A stretch of DNA of 64,000 bases from JASHVB01 sp035523995 (GCA_035523995.1 DATKPQ010000118.1:7261-71260); one strand, 5' to 3'. Shown: positions 1 to 8,809, counted from the stretch's first letter. Translations and numbers: made by a program. Notes: a model not told the origin generated them from the sequence alone.

Positions 1-1
1 C

Positions 2-415
2 GGCACCGTCGCCGCGCTGCCGCGCGTGAAAGGACTGCCGATGCCCGCAACCCGGATTCTTCGCCCCAGGGACTCTGCGCAGGAGCGCTCGCCAAAGAAG
101 CCCGGTCCGGGTGGGGTGAATGAGCGGCGGGCTTTGGCGGGCGGGCAGACTGGCGTTCCAAGGTCAGCGGGATTACCGGGCGATGCCTCGCCGCTACCGG
201 CATGGGACCCGCCTATCGGTCGTGTGGATCTCAGCCGCCTGACCGCCGCGCCCCCGATGCATCGCCCCACAGTCACCGGCGGCGGCGCCAGCCGTCCTGC
301 CCCGCATGTCGGGGGTGGGGTGCAGCCTCCGGCCAACAGCGCCATCGGGTTGTCGGACGGGACACGGATCAGCTTCGCAGCGGTCGAGGAAATACCGGTG
401 CTGGAATACGCCTGA
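2..415 (+). CDS. Possible C-terminal part of an unrecognised protein (partial at left edge)
   Basis: This frame is open from the left edge of the window and stops with TGA at 413-415. From about position 190 onward codon use resembles the rest of the window, with G or C favoured at third positions. The C-terminus, containing DGTRISFAAVEEIP, looks like ordinary folded protein. I infer only faint resemblance to the final strands of repeat-rich secreted proteins. The upstream half is rich in Arg, Pro and Gly and is less convincing. A GTG at position 26 could start a short protein, but an entry from outside the window is equally possible. It converges on the transporter gene to its right. No function is assigned. 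Confidence 0.3.
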   Translation, partial: GTVAALPRVKGLPMPATRILRPRDSAQERSPKKPGPGGVNERRALAGGQTGVPRSAGLPGDASPLPAWDPPIGRVDLSRLTAAPPMHRPTVTGGGASRPAPHVGGGVQPPANSAIGLSDGTRISFAAVEEIPVLEYA

Positions 416-483
416 TCCCGGCCGCGTCGGTGACCCGGCGTCCCCGTGGATGATGGTCCTCGGGCCGGCGTGGCGGGACTTCC

Positions 484-1527
484 TCATGCGGCGGTATTGG
501 GTGCGGTGCGGCCGGCAAACCGGGCGCTTTTCCGCGTAGCCGCATCCGGTACCGTGGCCGGAAGCTGCGGTTCGGCGGCATATCGCCTCGCCAGGGCGGC
601 GCAGGCCATGAGCTGGATCTGATGGAACAACATCAGCGGCAGCACGATCAGGCCCACCGGCTGGCTCGCAAACAGGACGCTGGCCATGGGCAGGCCGGCT
701 GCCAGGCTCTTCTTTGAGCCACAGAACACCACGGTGATGCGGTCCTCCCGGCTGAAGCCCAACAGGCGGCTGAGACCGGCGGTGGTGGCCAGCACGGTGG
801 CCAGGAGGGCCGCGTTCAGCAGCATCAGGATGCCAAACAAGGATAGGTCGAGCTGGTGCCAGATGCCGTGGGTGACGCCCTCGCTGAAGGCCGCGTAGAC
901 CACCAGCAGGATCGAACCGCGGTCCACCAGGCCCAGCAGCGTCTTGTTGCGTCCGGCCCAGTCCGCGAGCCAGGGGCGCGCAAGTTGGCCGGCTACGAAC
1001 GGCACCAGGAGTTGCAGCACCACGTCGCCGATGGCGTGGATGGAAAAGCCGCCCTGGGTGCGCATCAGCAACCCGGTCAGCAGCGGCGTCAACAGGATGC
1101 CCAGCAGGTTGGAGGCGCTGGCGGAGCAAATGGCGGCGGCGACGTTGCCGCGCGCGATGGAGGTGAAGGCGATCGAGGATTGCACCGTGGACGGCAGCAC
1201 GCACAGCAACAGCACGCCGGTCCATAGCGGCGCGGGCAACAGGCCAGGCGCAATGGCTCGCGCAGCGAGGCCGAGAATGGGAAACAGTGCGAAGGTGCTG
1301 AAGAACACTAACGCGTGAAGCCGCCAGTTGCTGGCGCCGGCCAGCGCCACTTCCGGCTGCAAGCGGGCACCGTGCAAAAAGAACAGCAGGGCGATCGCGG
1401 CGTCGGTGCCGTAGTCGGCGGCGATGGCACCTTCCCCGTGCGCCGGCAGCACCGAGGCGAGCCCGACCACGCTGAGGATCGCCAGGATATACGGGTCGAT
1501 GGGGAGCCGCGATAGCAGCCGGGCCAT
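484..1527 (-). CDS. Bile acid:sodium symporter-like (BASS/YfeH-type) transporter
   Basis: The 347-residue product is very hydrophobic, with about nine or ten predicted membrane segments. It fits the SBF-like branch of the BASS superfamily (YfeH/RCH1 type). The opening DPYILAILSVVGLASVLPA, followed by AALLFFLHGARL-like sequence (IALLFFLHGARL in this protein), is the typical N-terminal pattern of that branch. Members are inner-membrane secondary transporters or calcium-homeostasis proteins; the substrate cannot be told from sequence. ATG at 1527 is supported by an AGGAGG ribosome site about ten bases upstream. The gene is divergent from a LysR regulator that is likely to control it. The last 25 residues are polar and probably cytoplasmic. 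Confidence 0.82.
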   Translation of the reverse strand: MARLLSRLPIDPYILAILSVVGLASVLPAHGEGAIAADYGTDAAIALLFFLHGARLQPEVALAGASNWRLHALVFFSTFALFPILGLAARAIAPGLLPAPLWTGVLLLCVLPSTVQSSIAFTSIARGNVAAAICSASASNLLGILLTPLLTGLLMRTQGGFSIHAIGDVVLQLLVPFVAGQLARPWLADWAGRNKTLLGLVDRGSILLVVYAAFSEGVTHGIWHQLDLSLFGILMLLNAALLATVLATTAGLSRLLGFSREDRITVVFCGSKKSLAAGLPMASVLFASQPVGLIVLPLMLFHQIQLMACAALARRYAAEPQLPATVPDAATRKSARFAGRTAPNTAA

Positions 1528-1576
1528 GGCGGTGTGCCTCCTGCTGGTGACACCGGGGAATGTCGCGCGGAGACGG

Positions 1577-1611
1577 ATTATTGTGAATAATGCTTAACGT
1601 TCTTAATGTTA
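1577..1611. promoter_or_regulatory. Candidate LysR operator in the divergent promoter region
   Basis: Two dyads lie in the AT-rich 115-base gap between the transporter and the LysR gene. One is ATTATT-GTG-AATAAT (1577-1591), a perfect 15-base dyad. The other is TAAC-N9-GTTA (1595-1611), which has the general shape of LysR boxes. The local AT content contrasts sharply with the coding DNA. Binding by the adjacent regulator is inferred from the divergent layout typical of LysR systems. Confidence 0.5.
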
Positions 1612-1642
1612 TCTTGGTTCGTGATGACAAGGGGACGAACGA

Positions 1643-2521
1643 ATGCTCGACCCGGTGCTGCTGGAAAGCTTCCTGGCGGTGGCGCAGACGCGGAACTTCA
1701 CCGAGGCCGGGCGGCGGCTCGGGCTGCGCCAGTCCACTGTCAGCCAGCATGTCCGCAAGCTGGAGGAGGCAACGGGACGCCGCTTGCTGGTGCGGGATAC
1801 GCACCGGGTGGCGCCCACTGCCGACGGTGAGGCGATGGTGGGGTTCGCACGCTCGATCCTGGAGGCGAATGAGCGGGCGCAGCGCTATTTCGCTGGCTCG
1901 CAGTTGCGCGGACGGGTGCGGTTTGGGACGTCGGAGGATTTTGTGTCATCGCGGCTGCCGGAGGTGCTGCGCGGGTTCGTGCAACGCCATCCGCTGGTCG
2001 ATCTGGAACTGACAGTCGATCTCAGCGCCACGCTGAACACGATGCTGGACGAGGGCGCGCTGGACGTAGTGCTGGGCAAGCGCCGTGCGGGCGATGATCG
2101 CGGCCGGCTGGTGTGGCACGACCGGCTGGTGTGGATCAGCGGGCCGGAGGCGCGGATCGATCCCACTGCGCCGCTGCCGCTGATCCTCTACACGCCGCCG
2201 AGCATCAGCCGCGCGGTGGCGCTGGAGACGCTGGAACGGGCGGGACGTCCGTGGCGCATCGTTTGCTCCAGCGGCAGCTTGAGCGGACTGCGCGCGGCGG
2301 CGCTCGCGGGGCTGGGCGTGACGGTGCATGCGCGGGGGCTGATGCCGGAGGGGCTGGTAGAAGTGCCGGCGGGCGCGCGCCTGCCGGAGTTGGGAGAGGT
2401 GGAGTTCGTGGTGCAGGGCGGGATGCGCGACCGCCGCGGTCCGGCGGCGGCGCTGGCCGAGGCGATCCTGGCGAGCGGGGATTTGTTTGCGTCAGGGACG
2501 ATGCGGGAGGGAGTGAGGTAA
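1643..2521 (+). CDS. LysR family transcriptional regulator
   Basis: The 292-residue protein has the LysR layout. A winged helix-turn-helix covers about residues 1-62 (LLESFLAVAQTRNFTEAGRR, then QSTVSQHVRKLEEATGRRLL). A substrate-binding domain of the periplasmic-binding-protein fold starts near residue 90 (GRVRFGTSEDF). It should bind DNA as a dimer or tetramer and respond to a small ligand that I cannot identify. The ATG at 1643 follows the purine-rich AGGGGACGAACGA. The gene sits head to head with the BASS-like transporter, so control of that transporter and autoregulation are the natural inference. Confidence 0.9.
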   Translation: MLDPVLLESFLAVAQTRNFTEAGRRLGLRQSTVSQHVRKLEEATGRRLLVRDTHRVAPTADGEAMVGFARSILEANERAQRYFAGSQLRGRVRFGTSEDFVSSRLPEVLRGFVQRHPLVDLELTVDLSATLNTMLDEGALDVVLGKRRAGDDRGRLVWHDRLVWISGPEARIDPTAPLPLILYTPPSISRAVALETLERAGRPWRIVCSSGSLSGLRAAALAGLGVTVHARGLMPEGLVEVPAGARLPELGEVEFVVQGGMRDRRGPAAALAEAILASGDLFASGTMREGVR

Positions 2522-2539
2522 CGGCATGGCGCGGTAGGT

Positions 2540-3307
2540 TCACCCGATCGTCAGCCCCGACAGCTCGGCGCAATACGCCAGCAGCGCGTCCTGTCGCGTC
2601 TCGTCGCGTGCCGCTGGATGCGGTTGCCGCTGGTGCCGGTGATACCAGTATGCCCCGCTGGCCCGCGCCGCCGGATCTTCGCTGGTCGCCAGCCACACCT
2701 GCGTGGCGGCGCCTGCCTCCAGATCCTCAGGGGCGCCGCGGCCCCCCATCCTGGTCGGTACCCAGCCGGGCGTCACCGCATTCGAGCGCACCTCTGGCCA
2801 CAGCCGTGCCACCGCGAAGGCCAGCATCACGTCGAGCAATTTGCTGTCGGAATAAGCCTGCGACCCGTTCCAGCGCCGCCGCGCGAATTGCGGATCGTTC
2901 AGGTCCGGGTTTCCGCCGGTGTGCAGGCCGGAACTCAGATATACCAGCCGATCCGGACGGACGATCAGGGCGGTCAGCACGTAGGGCGCCAGCACGTTCA
3001 CGGCGAAGAGGTGAGACAGCCCGTCGGACGTCTCGGCGCGCGCATCGCGCGAACCAACGCCGACGTTGTGGATCACCGCGTCGCAGCGTCCCCAGGCGTT
3101 CACTTGCCTGGCCACGTGCCGCATGGCGGCGATCTCCGCCACGTCGCCGACCGCGACCGCGTCGGCCTGCGGCAGGGCGCGGCGTGCATCGTCAGCGCGG
3201 GTGGCATTGCGGGCGTGCAGCATTACCTGGTGCCCGGCGGCCACGAGTTGGCGCGCGGTCACGAGGCCCAGGTTGTCGGCGGATCCGGTGATGAACACGC
3301 GAGCCAT
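2540..3307 (-). CDS. SDR family NAD(P)-dependent oxidoreductase
   Basis: A 255-residue Rossmann-fold short-chain dehydrogenase/reductase. The nucleotide-binding motif is slightly atypical (TGSADNLG, residues 7-14), and the usual NNAG is replaced by HNVG (80-83). The catalytic serine lies at 125/126 in LSSGLH and the YxxxK pair is Y152/K156. The start ATG at 3307 has GGAGAG seven bases upstream. The substrate is unknown. The gene converges on the LysR gene with an 18-base gap and shares no obvious operon. The His- and Arg-rich stretch near residue 215 is unusual for the family but does not touch the catalytic core. Confidence 0.85.
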   Translation of the reverse strand: MARVFITGSADNLGLVTARQLVAAGHQVMLHARNATRADDARRALPQADAVAVGDVAEIAAMRHVARQVNAWGRCDAVIHNVGVGSRDARAETSDGLSHLFAVNVLAPYVLTALIVRPDRLVYLSSGLHTGGNPDLNDPQFARRRWNGSQAYSDSKLLDVMLAFAVARLWPEVRSNAVTPGWVPTRMGGRGAPEDLEAGAATQVWLATSEDPAARASGAYWYHRHQRQPHPAARDETRQDALLAYCAELSGLTIG

Positions 3308-3364
3308 TGGCTTGCTCTCCTGTCGATCGGCACGTGCGCGTTCAGTGCGGAACCGCTGCCGCAG

Positions 3365-3496
3365 CTATTGCAGCACCGCCAGCGCTGCCAGCCCCGCGGC
3401 ATATGCCATGATCAACGCACGGAGCACCATCCAGAGATAGGTCTTGCCGGGCCTGTCGGCGAGCGCCGCCCGAACCTTGCTGAATTCGTCCGGCAT
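3365..3496 (-). CDS. Possible small single-pass membrane protein (43 aa)
   Basis: From an ATG at 3496 this frame gives 43 residues: a charged N-terminal half (MPDEFSKVRAALADRPGK) followed by one hydrophobic segment rich in Ala and Leu that runs to the C-terminus. This amphipathic-then-membrane layout is typical of real small membrane proteins. Nothing about its function can be said. It lies in a 304-base gap between two minus-strand genes and no strong ribosome site is visible. The call rests only on composition, so it may be spurious. Confidence 0.35.
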   Translation of the reverse strand: MPDEFSKVRAALADRPGKTYLWMVLRALIMAYAAGLAALAVLQ

Positions 3497-3611
3497 TTCG
3501 GTCCGCAGGCCGTGAATTTGGTGCGCATCGTGGCGTCCCCGTCCTGCATCTTGCCTGGGAGGACGGCGTCGCGCACCTGTCGTGTCTTGGAAGAAACGAA
3601 CAACTGCTGAA

Positions 3612-4778
3612 TCAGCCCTCCGCATCGCCGTCCTTGCGGAACGGCGATTGCCCCGCCATCGCTGCCATCTCGGCGCGAATCCCTTGCCGTTCATCCTCGA
3701 CAAAATTGGCGATGGCGCGGCGCAGCCCGGCATGGGCGATCCAATGCGCGGAGAATGTGGGCTTCGGCAGATAACCGCGCTGGATCTTGTGGCGTCCCTG
3801 CGCGCCGGCTTCCACGCGCGGCAGCTTATGTTCGATCGCCCATTCGATCGCACGGTAATAACACAATTCGAAATGCAGGAACGGCCAGTCCCCGCGGCAG
3901 CCCCAGTTGCGGCCGTAGAGAGCCTCGCTGCCCGCCAGGTTCAACGCGCCGGCCACCGGCTTGCCGGCATCCTCAGCCAGCATCAGCACGACGCGATCGC
4001 CCAGGCGCTCGCCCAGCAACGAGAAGAACTTCCGCGTCAGGTACGCCGAGCCCCATTTGCGATCCACCGTGGAATGGTAGAAGCGATAGAACGCGTCCCA
4101 ATGCGCTTCCTTCAGATCGGCGCCGTTCAACGTACGGAATGTCAGGCCGGCGGCATTGGCGTCGCGCCGTTCCCGCCGCAGCACCTTGCGCTTGCGTGAC
4201 GACAGCGCGCCCAGGAAATCGTCGAAGCTGGCGTAGCCTGCATTCTCCCAATGGAACTGCATGCCCAGGCGTTGCAGCCACCCGGCTTCGCCCAGTTCGG
4301 TCCATTCGTCCTCGGTGCAGAACGTCACATGCACCGACGATACGTCGAGCGACTGGCAGGCTTGCTCCAACGCATTCGCCATCGTTCCAACCGGGACACC
4401 GGTGCCGGGGCGGCGAAGCAGGCGTGGACCTGGTACAGGGCTGAAGGGCGACGCGACCTGCAGCTTCGGGTAGTAGTCGCCGCCGGCGCGTTCCAACGCA
4501 TGTGCCCAGCCGTGGTCGAACACGTATTCTCCATAGCTGTGCGATTTCGCGTACATCGGCGCGACAGCCACCACGCCGCCGTCTTCGCCGCGCAACACGG
4601 CGTGCTGCGGCAGCCAGCCGGTGCGGGAGGAGGCGCTGCCGCTGTCCTCCAGCGCACTCAGGAAGGCGTGGCTGACGAAGGGATTGCCGTCGCCGGCACA
4701 GGCGTCCCAATCGGCCCTGGGGATTTCCTTGATGGCACGGTGCAGCGTCAGCGTGAGGGTGGGGGAACCATCGGGCAT
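3612..4778 (-). CDS. FemAB-like GNAT N-acyltransferase (peptidogalycan biosynthesis family)
   Basis: The 388-residue product matches in length and pattern the DUF482/FemAB-like family (PF04339), with two tandem acetyltransferase-like folds. Typical stretches are GNPFVSHAFLSALEDSG, FDHGWAHALER, the basic LSSRKRKVLRRERR and the C-terminal GAQGRHKIQRGYLP. Family members are cytoplasmic and are thought to transfer an acyl or aminoacyl group; the true substrate is not established. The ATG at 4778 is the last start before these conserved blocks; the frame is open further upstream, but that part overlaps ridA and is not protein-like. No clear ribosome site was seen. It follows ridA by 56 bases on the same strand, so the two are likely co-transcribed. 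Confidence 0.8.
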   Translation of the reverse strand: MPDGSPTLTLTLHRAIKEIPRADWDACAGDGNPFVSHAFLSALEDSGSASSRTGWLPQHAVLRGEDGGVVAVAPMYAKSHSYGEYVFDHGWAHALERAGGDYYPKLQVASPFSPVPGPRLLRRPGTGVPVGTMANALEQACQSLDVSSVHVTFCTEDEWTELGEAGWLQRLGMQFHWENAGYASFDDFLGALSSRKRKVLRRERRDANAAGLTFRTLNGADLKEAHWDAFYRFYHSTVDRKWGSAYLTRKFFSLLGERLGDRVVLMLAEDAGKPVAGALNLAGSEALYGRNWGCRGDWPFLHFELCYYRAIEWAIEHKLPRVEAGAQGRHKIQRGYLPKPTFSAHWIAHAGLRRAIANFVEDERQGIRAEMAAMAGQSPFRKDGDAEG

Positions 4779-4834
4779 GGGTGGAGCGTAGGGGGGATCA
4801 CAGCGCTTGTCAGGCCATTTTGCCAACCGGGACC

Positions 4835-5308
4835 TCAGTACCACCCGATCTCGAACATGCCTTCCACTTCTACCGCGGCATCGGCGGGCAGCGACGGTAC
4901 CCCGATGGTGGTGCGCGCATGGCGGCCAGCATCGCCGAATACCGCGACGGCCAGGTCGGACGCGCCGTTCATCACCAGCGCGTGCTGCGTAAACTCGGGC
5001 GGCGAGGCGATGAACCCGCCCAGACGCACCACGCGCTTGACGCGGTCGAGATTGCCGTCGCATGCCGCCTTCAAATGCACGAGCACATTGATGAAGCACA
5101 GCCGTGCCGCTTCCTTGCCTTGCTCCAGTGCCAGGTTCACCCCGACCTTGCCGGTGATGGCGATGGTGCCGTCTCGGGCGGGCACCTGTCCGGAAACAAC
5201 CACAAGATTGCCGGTCACCACATACGGCACGTAGTTCGCGATCGGCGCCATCGGACGGGGCAAGGTGATCCCGAGTTCGGCCAGTTTGGCTTCAATCCGT
5301 CCGGACAT
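4835..5308 (-). CDS. RidA family protein (enamine/imine deaminase-like)
   Basis: A 157-residue RidA/YjgF member of the longer UK114-like subgroup (usually about 150 residues). Family proteins form trimers and hydrolyse reactive enamines and imines released by PLP enzymes. The conserved arginine that binds the carboxylate is R132 in HARTTIGV, with the usual acidic segment AVEVE at 145-149. The ATG at 5308 has AGGAG seven bases upstream. Two 33-base tandem copies lie directly upstream at 5321-5386. The FemAB-like gene follows on the same strand. Confidence 0.88.
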   Translation of the reverse strand: MSGRIEAKLAELGITLPRPMAPIANYVPYVVTGNLVVVSGQVPARDGTIAITGKVGVNLALEQGKEAARLCFINVLVHLKAACDGNLDRVKRVVRLGGFIASPPEFTQHALVMNGASDLAVAVFGDAGRHARTTIGVPSLPADAAVEVEGMFEIGWY

Positions 5309-5320
5309 GCGTTGGCTCCT

Positions 5321-5386
5321 GCGTTGGTACTGTCCGTGACGGGCGCACGGCTCGCGTTGTTACTGTCCGTGGCGGGTGCATCGCTC
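5321..5386. repeat. 33-bp tandem duplication upstream of ridA
   Basis: Two adjacent 33-base units, 5321-5353 and 5354-5386, agree at 28 of 33 positions. Both begin gcgttg and contain actgtccgtg. A partial unit (gcgttgg) at 5309-5315 lies next to the ridA ribosome site. The copies occupy the promoter/leader region of ridA and could duplicate a promoter or operator element. This is a direct sequence observation; the function is inferred. Confidence 0.8.
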
Positions 5387-5410
5387 GGCGAAACATCAGG
5401 TGAGCAGATG

Positions 5411-6199
5411 CTATCCCGGCACGCGTCCCTTGATTGCATTGGCGCGCGCCGCATACGTGATGCGTCCCTCGGCATCAGCCGGGATCCGCATCCGAACGCG
5501 CTCCTTCAACCTTGTGATGTCATCCGGCGACAGGGCGGCAAGCGCCGGCTGGATGCGTCCCATCCGCGTACTCACCGACCAGAACGTCTCGAAGTCAGGA
5601 AACGTCCGTTGCACGGTGACTTCTCTTGTCTCGACGGCTTCGAATCTCGCGTCGGTCCACAGCGCCCGCAGCGCGTCCATCCGGGATGCGTCCGCGCTGG
5701 GCGGGGTCGGGAGCGCTATGCCATGCTCCCGCATCTCGGTCTGGATCGGATGGAACGGAGATCCGCCATTCGTCCCGTCCCACATATAAGTCGCGACGTT
5801 TCCGCCCGGGCGAACCACGCGGGCCATTTCGGCAATGCCTCGCGCCGGATCGGGCAGGAAGCTGATCGCCAACGCCATCGACGCCGCATCGAACCGCCCG
5901 TCGCCAAACGGCAGCGCCATCGCGTCGCCCAGTTGAAAGATCGCGCCTGCCGCATCGGGCCGGGAGCGGGCGAAGGCAATCTGCGCCTCCGACAGGTCGA
6001 TGCCGTAAGCTTCCGCCGGCGCGCAGTGCTGCATCAGCAACGCGGTGAATGCGCCGTTGCCGCATCCGACATCGATCCACCGCAAGCCCCGTTCGGGCGC
6101 AAGCCAGGTCAGAAAGATCTCGCCGACCAGTCGGCTCCATTGGCCCATGGCGTCTTCATAGGCGGCGCCGTTGTTGAACCAGGTGTTCAAATCGGCCAT
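5411..6199 (-). CDS. Class I SAM-dependent methyltransferase
   Basis: The 262-residue protein has a UbiE/Methyltransf_11-type core: motif I WIDVGCGNGA at 41-50, the acidic end of beta-2 in YGIDLSEAQIAFA, and VRPGG at the post-motif III loop. It should be a soluble enzyme using S-adenosylmethionine; the acceptor is unknown. The ATG at 6199 is preferred over an upstream candidate at 6262 because AGGGGAAGG lies about eight bases before it and the family starts near this residue. It is flanked by the ridA promoter repeat downstream and a long inverted repeat upstream, and appears to be a single-gene unit. Confidence 0.85.
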   Translation of the reverse strand: MADLNTWFNNGAAYEDAMGQWSRLVGEIFLTWLAPERGLRWIDVGCGNGAFTALLMQHCAPAEAYGIDLSEAQIAFARSRPDAAGAIFQLGDAMALPFGDGRFDAASMALAISFLPDPARGIAEMARVVRPGGNVATYMWDGTNGGSPFHPIQTEMREHGIALPTPPSADASRMDALRALWTDARFEAVETREVTVQRTFPDFETFWSVSTRMGRIQPALAALSPDDITRLKERVRMRIPADAEGRITYAARANAIKGRVPG

Positions 6200-6340
6200 C
6201 GGTGTTACCTTCCCCTGGACCGTTGGTTCGCTCGAAGTTCTGGCATCCGGTTCGCGCATCATATTCCTTGCTGCTCAGCGATCGTGGTCGCCGATACGTT
6301 GCCAGTACACAGAATCGGAGATGCGCGATACCGCCCGCCC

Positions 6341-6445
6341 CATGTCATTGCGAGGAGCGAAGCGACGAAGCAATCTCGGTCACGCGGGCGCACGCGGCAT
6401 CCTCGAACGAGATTGCTTCGTCGCTGCGCTCCTCGCAATGACATG
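6341..6445. repeat. Long inverted repeat, family F1 (type copy)
   Basis: Two 38-base arms (6341-6378 and 6408-6445) are reverse complements with a single mismatch, separated by 29 bases. The arm contains CATTGCGAGGAGCGAAGCG and ends in the AAGCAATCTCG block. This is a widespread short dispersed repeat whose chance translations give peptides such as SLRGAKRRSNL. It would fold into a very stable hairpin between the methyltransferase promoter and the end of the molybdoenzyme gene. Other copies in the window are listed separately. Confidence 0.9.
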
Positions 6446-6478
6446 GGGGCGTGACCCACGCTTCTCTGATTGCGGGGA

Positions 6479-8809
6479 CTAGGCCGCCTTCGCCAGCGAC
6501 ATGGCCCTCCATACCGTTTCCGGCGTAGCGGGCATGTCGATATGGGTGACACCATCATCCGCCAGCGCATGGAGCACGGCATTGATCAGCGCCGGAGGGC
6601 TGCCAACGGCGCCAGCCTCGCCCGCGCCCTTCACGCCGAGCGGATTGGTCGTGCAGGGCACTTCCACCAGTTCTACCTGGATTTCCGGCAGGTCGTCGGC
6701 GCGCGGCAAGGCGTAATCGGTGAAGCTGCCGGACAGAAGCTGGCCCGATGATGGATCGTACACGGTATGCTCCAGCAGCGCCTGGCCGGTGCCCTGCGCC
6801 ACCCCACCTTGCACCTGGCCGCGGACGATCATCGGGTTCACCGCCTTGCCGACATCGTCGAACACCGCGTAACGCACGACGCTGACCACGCCGGTTTCCG
6901 GATCGATCTCCACCTCCGCGATATGGCAGCCATTGGGGAACGTGTGAAAGTCGATATTTGCGACTTCTGCCGCATCCAGCGTGATCGCGGATTCGCCCGC
7001 CGCCGCTTTCTTTCGCTGCGCTGCCGCCAGCGTGAGGATATCCACGCCCCGATCCGTACCCACGATGCTGAACCTCCCGTCGGCAAAGCCGATGTCGGCC
7101 GCCGCCGCTTCCAGCATTTCCGCTGCTGCCTGTTTACCCTTGGCGATGACTGTGTCCGTCGTGACCAGGATCGCCTGGCCTTCGGAATACAGGCTGCGCG
7201 CCCCGCCGGTGCCGCCACCGACCGGAATCGTATCGGTGTCGCCCTGGCGCACGCGGATTTTTTCCCCGTCAATGCCCAGCCGTGTCGCCGTTAGTTGTAC
7301 ATAGGCGGTTTCATGCCCCTGGCCGGTGGATTGCGTGCCGACATAGACATCGACGAACCCGTCGTCGGCAAAACGGATTTCCGCGCGCTCGGTGGGGTCG
7401 CCGCCGGTCGCTTCCAGGTAGTAGGAAAAGCCCAGCCCGCGCCGCTTGCCCCGCCTTGCTGCTTCCGTGCGGCGTGCTGCGAAGCCGGCATAGTCAATGC
7501 CCGTCAGCGCGGTATCGAAGACACGGCGGAAATCGCCGCTGTCGTACGACTTGCCGACGGGAGTCGCATGCGGCATTGCGCTGGGCGGCACCATGTTGCG
7601 GCGGCGCAGTTCGGCACGGTCGATCTTCAAGTCGCGTGCGGCCGCATCGACCAGGCGTTCGACCAGATAGTTCGCCTCCGGCCGCCCGGCACCGCGATAG
7701 GCATCCACCGGCACGGTGTTGGTGAATACACCGAGCACATTCGCATATACCGCCTGGAAGCCGTAGACGCTGGCGAGCACGCCAGTACCGGCAAAGGTGG
7801 GAATGAAAGGTGCGAAATTCGACAGATACGCACCCATGTTGGAAATGTTGCGTGTGCGCAAGGCAAGAAATTTTCCGTCATTGTCCAACGCGATCTCGCC
7901 CAGCGTCACATTGTCCCGGCCCTGGGTATCGGCCAGGAACGCCTCGCTGCGGTCGGAAACCCACTTCACCGGCCGTCCCAGCTTGCGCGCCGCGTAGCAG
8001 GTGAGGACATGCTCGGCATAGAGAAACAGTTTCATGCCAAAGCCGCCGCCGACATCCGGCGTGATGATACGGAATTTCTCCGGATCGACACCGAACATCG
8101 GCGCCATCAGGTTCTTAACCAGCCAGCCGCCTTGCGTGTTGGCGTACAACGTCCAGCGCCCGCTTGCCGCGTCGTACTCTGCCATCGCGACGCGCGGTTC
8201 CATCGATGACACGACGATGCGATTGTTCACCACGGTCAGCCGCGTGACATGCGCGGCCTTGGCGAATTGCGCCTCGGTGGCGGCCTTGTCGCCGATCTCC
8301 CAGTCGAAGACAATGTTGTGCGCCACATCGCGCCAGACCAGCGGCATGCCTTTATCGATCGCCTGGGCCGTGTCCGTGATGGCGGGCAGCACGTCGTAAT
8401 CCACCAGCACTTGCTCAGCTGCGTCGCGTGCCGCCTTGACGGAATCGGCAACAACGAACGCCACCGGATCGCCGACATGCCGCACCACATCATCTGCCAG
8501 CACCAAATGCGGCGGCATCGCCTGCGGCGTTCCATCTCTGTTCTCGACCGGCGCCGCGCAGGGCAGCGGGGCAATGCCGTCTGCGTTCAGGTCGCCAGCG
8601 ATATAGATGGCCTTCACACCGGGCAGCTTCGCCGCCGCGGCGATATCCAGCGTCTTGATCCGCGCCGCCGCATGCGGGCTGCGCAGCACGTAACCATACA
8701 GCATATTGGGCAGCACGATGTCGTCGGTGTAACGGCCCTTGCCGAGGAGCAAACGCGGATCTTCAACCCGGCGTACCGGCTGGGCCAGACCGAATTTCGG
8801 CGTCGTCAT
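6479..8809 (-). CDS. Xanthine dehydrogenase-family molybdopterin-binding large subunit
   Basis: The 776-residue product is a CoxL/XdhB-like large subunit that carries the molybdopterin cytosine dinucleotide cofactor and performs hydroxylation or oxidation. Visible marks are GKGRYTDDI near residue 22, the active-site loop AYRGAGRPEA (form II type, not the AYXCSFR of true CO dehydrogenase), and the catalytic glutamate near residue 731 in GAGEAGAVGSP. Length is normal (750-800). ATG at 8809 has GGAGA nine bases upstream. The 2Fe-2S and FAD subunits normally encoded next to such a gene are absent on both sides, so it may pair with subunits encoded elsewhere. It is divergent from ackA. Confidence 0.92.
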   Translation of the reverse strand: MTTPKFGLAQPVRRVEDPRLLLGKGRYTDDIVLPNMLYGYVLRSPHAAARIKTLDIAAAAKLPGVKAIYIAGDLNADGIAPLPCAAPVENRDGTPQAMPPHLVLADDVVRHVGDPVAFVVADSVKAARDAAEQVLVDYDVLPAITDTAQAIDKGMPLVWRDVAHNIVFDWEIGDKAATEAQFAKAAHVTRLTVVNNRIVVSSMEPRVAMAEYDAASGRWTLYANTQGGWLVKNLMAPMFGVDPEKFRIITPDVGGGFGMKLFLYAEHVLTCYAARKLGRPVKWVSDRSEAFLADTQGRDNVTLGEIALDNDGKFLALRTRNISNMGAYLSNFAPFIPTFAGTGVLASVYGFQAVYANVLGVFTNTVPVDAYRGAGRPEANYLVERLVDAAARDLKIDRAELRRRNMVPPSAMPHATPVGKSYDSGDFRRVFDTALTGIDYAGFAARRTEAARRGKRRGLGFSYYLEATGGDPTERAEIRFADDGFVDVYVGTQSTGQGHETAYVQLTATRLGIDGEKIRVRQGDTDTIPVGGGTGGARSLYSEGQAILVTTDTVIAKGKQAAAEMLEAAAADIGFADGRFSIVGTDRGVDILTLAAAQRKKAAAGESAITLDAAEVANIDFHTFPNGCHIAEVEIDPETGVVSVVRYAVFDDVGKAVNPMIVRGQVQGGVAQGTGQALLEHTVYDPSSGQLLSGSFTDYALPRADDLPEIQVELVEVPCTTNPLGVKGAGEAGAVGSPPALINAVLHALADDGVTHIDMPATPETVWRAMSLAKAA

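Noticed and set aside
194..1804. 536-codon frame on the minus strand
   Set aside because: It is the frame shadow of the transporter and LysR genes; the product is rich in Arg, His and Pro with no domain pattern.
6341..6445. Inverted repeat as a possible insertion sequence end
   Set aside because: No transposase gene lies nearby and the same element recurs many times without one; it is a short non-coding repeat.
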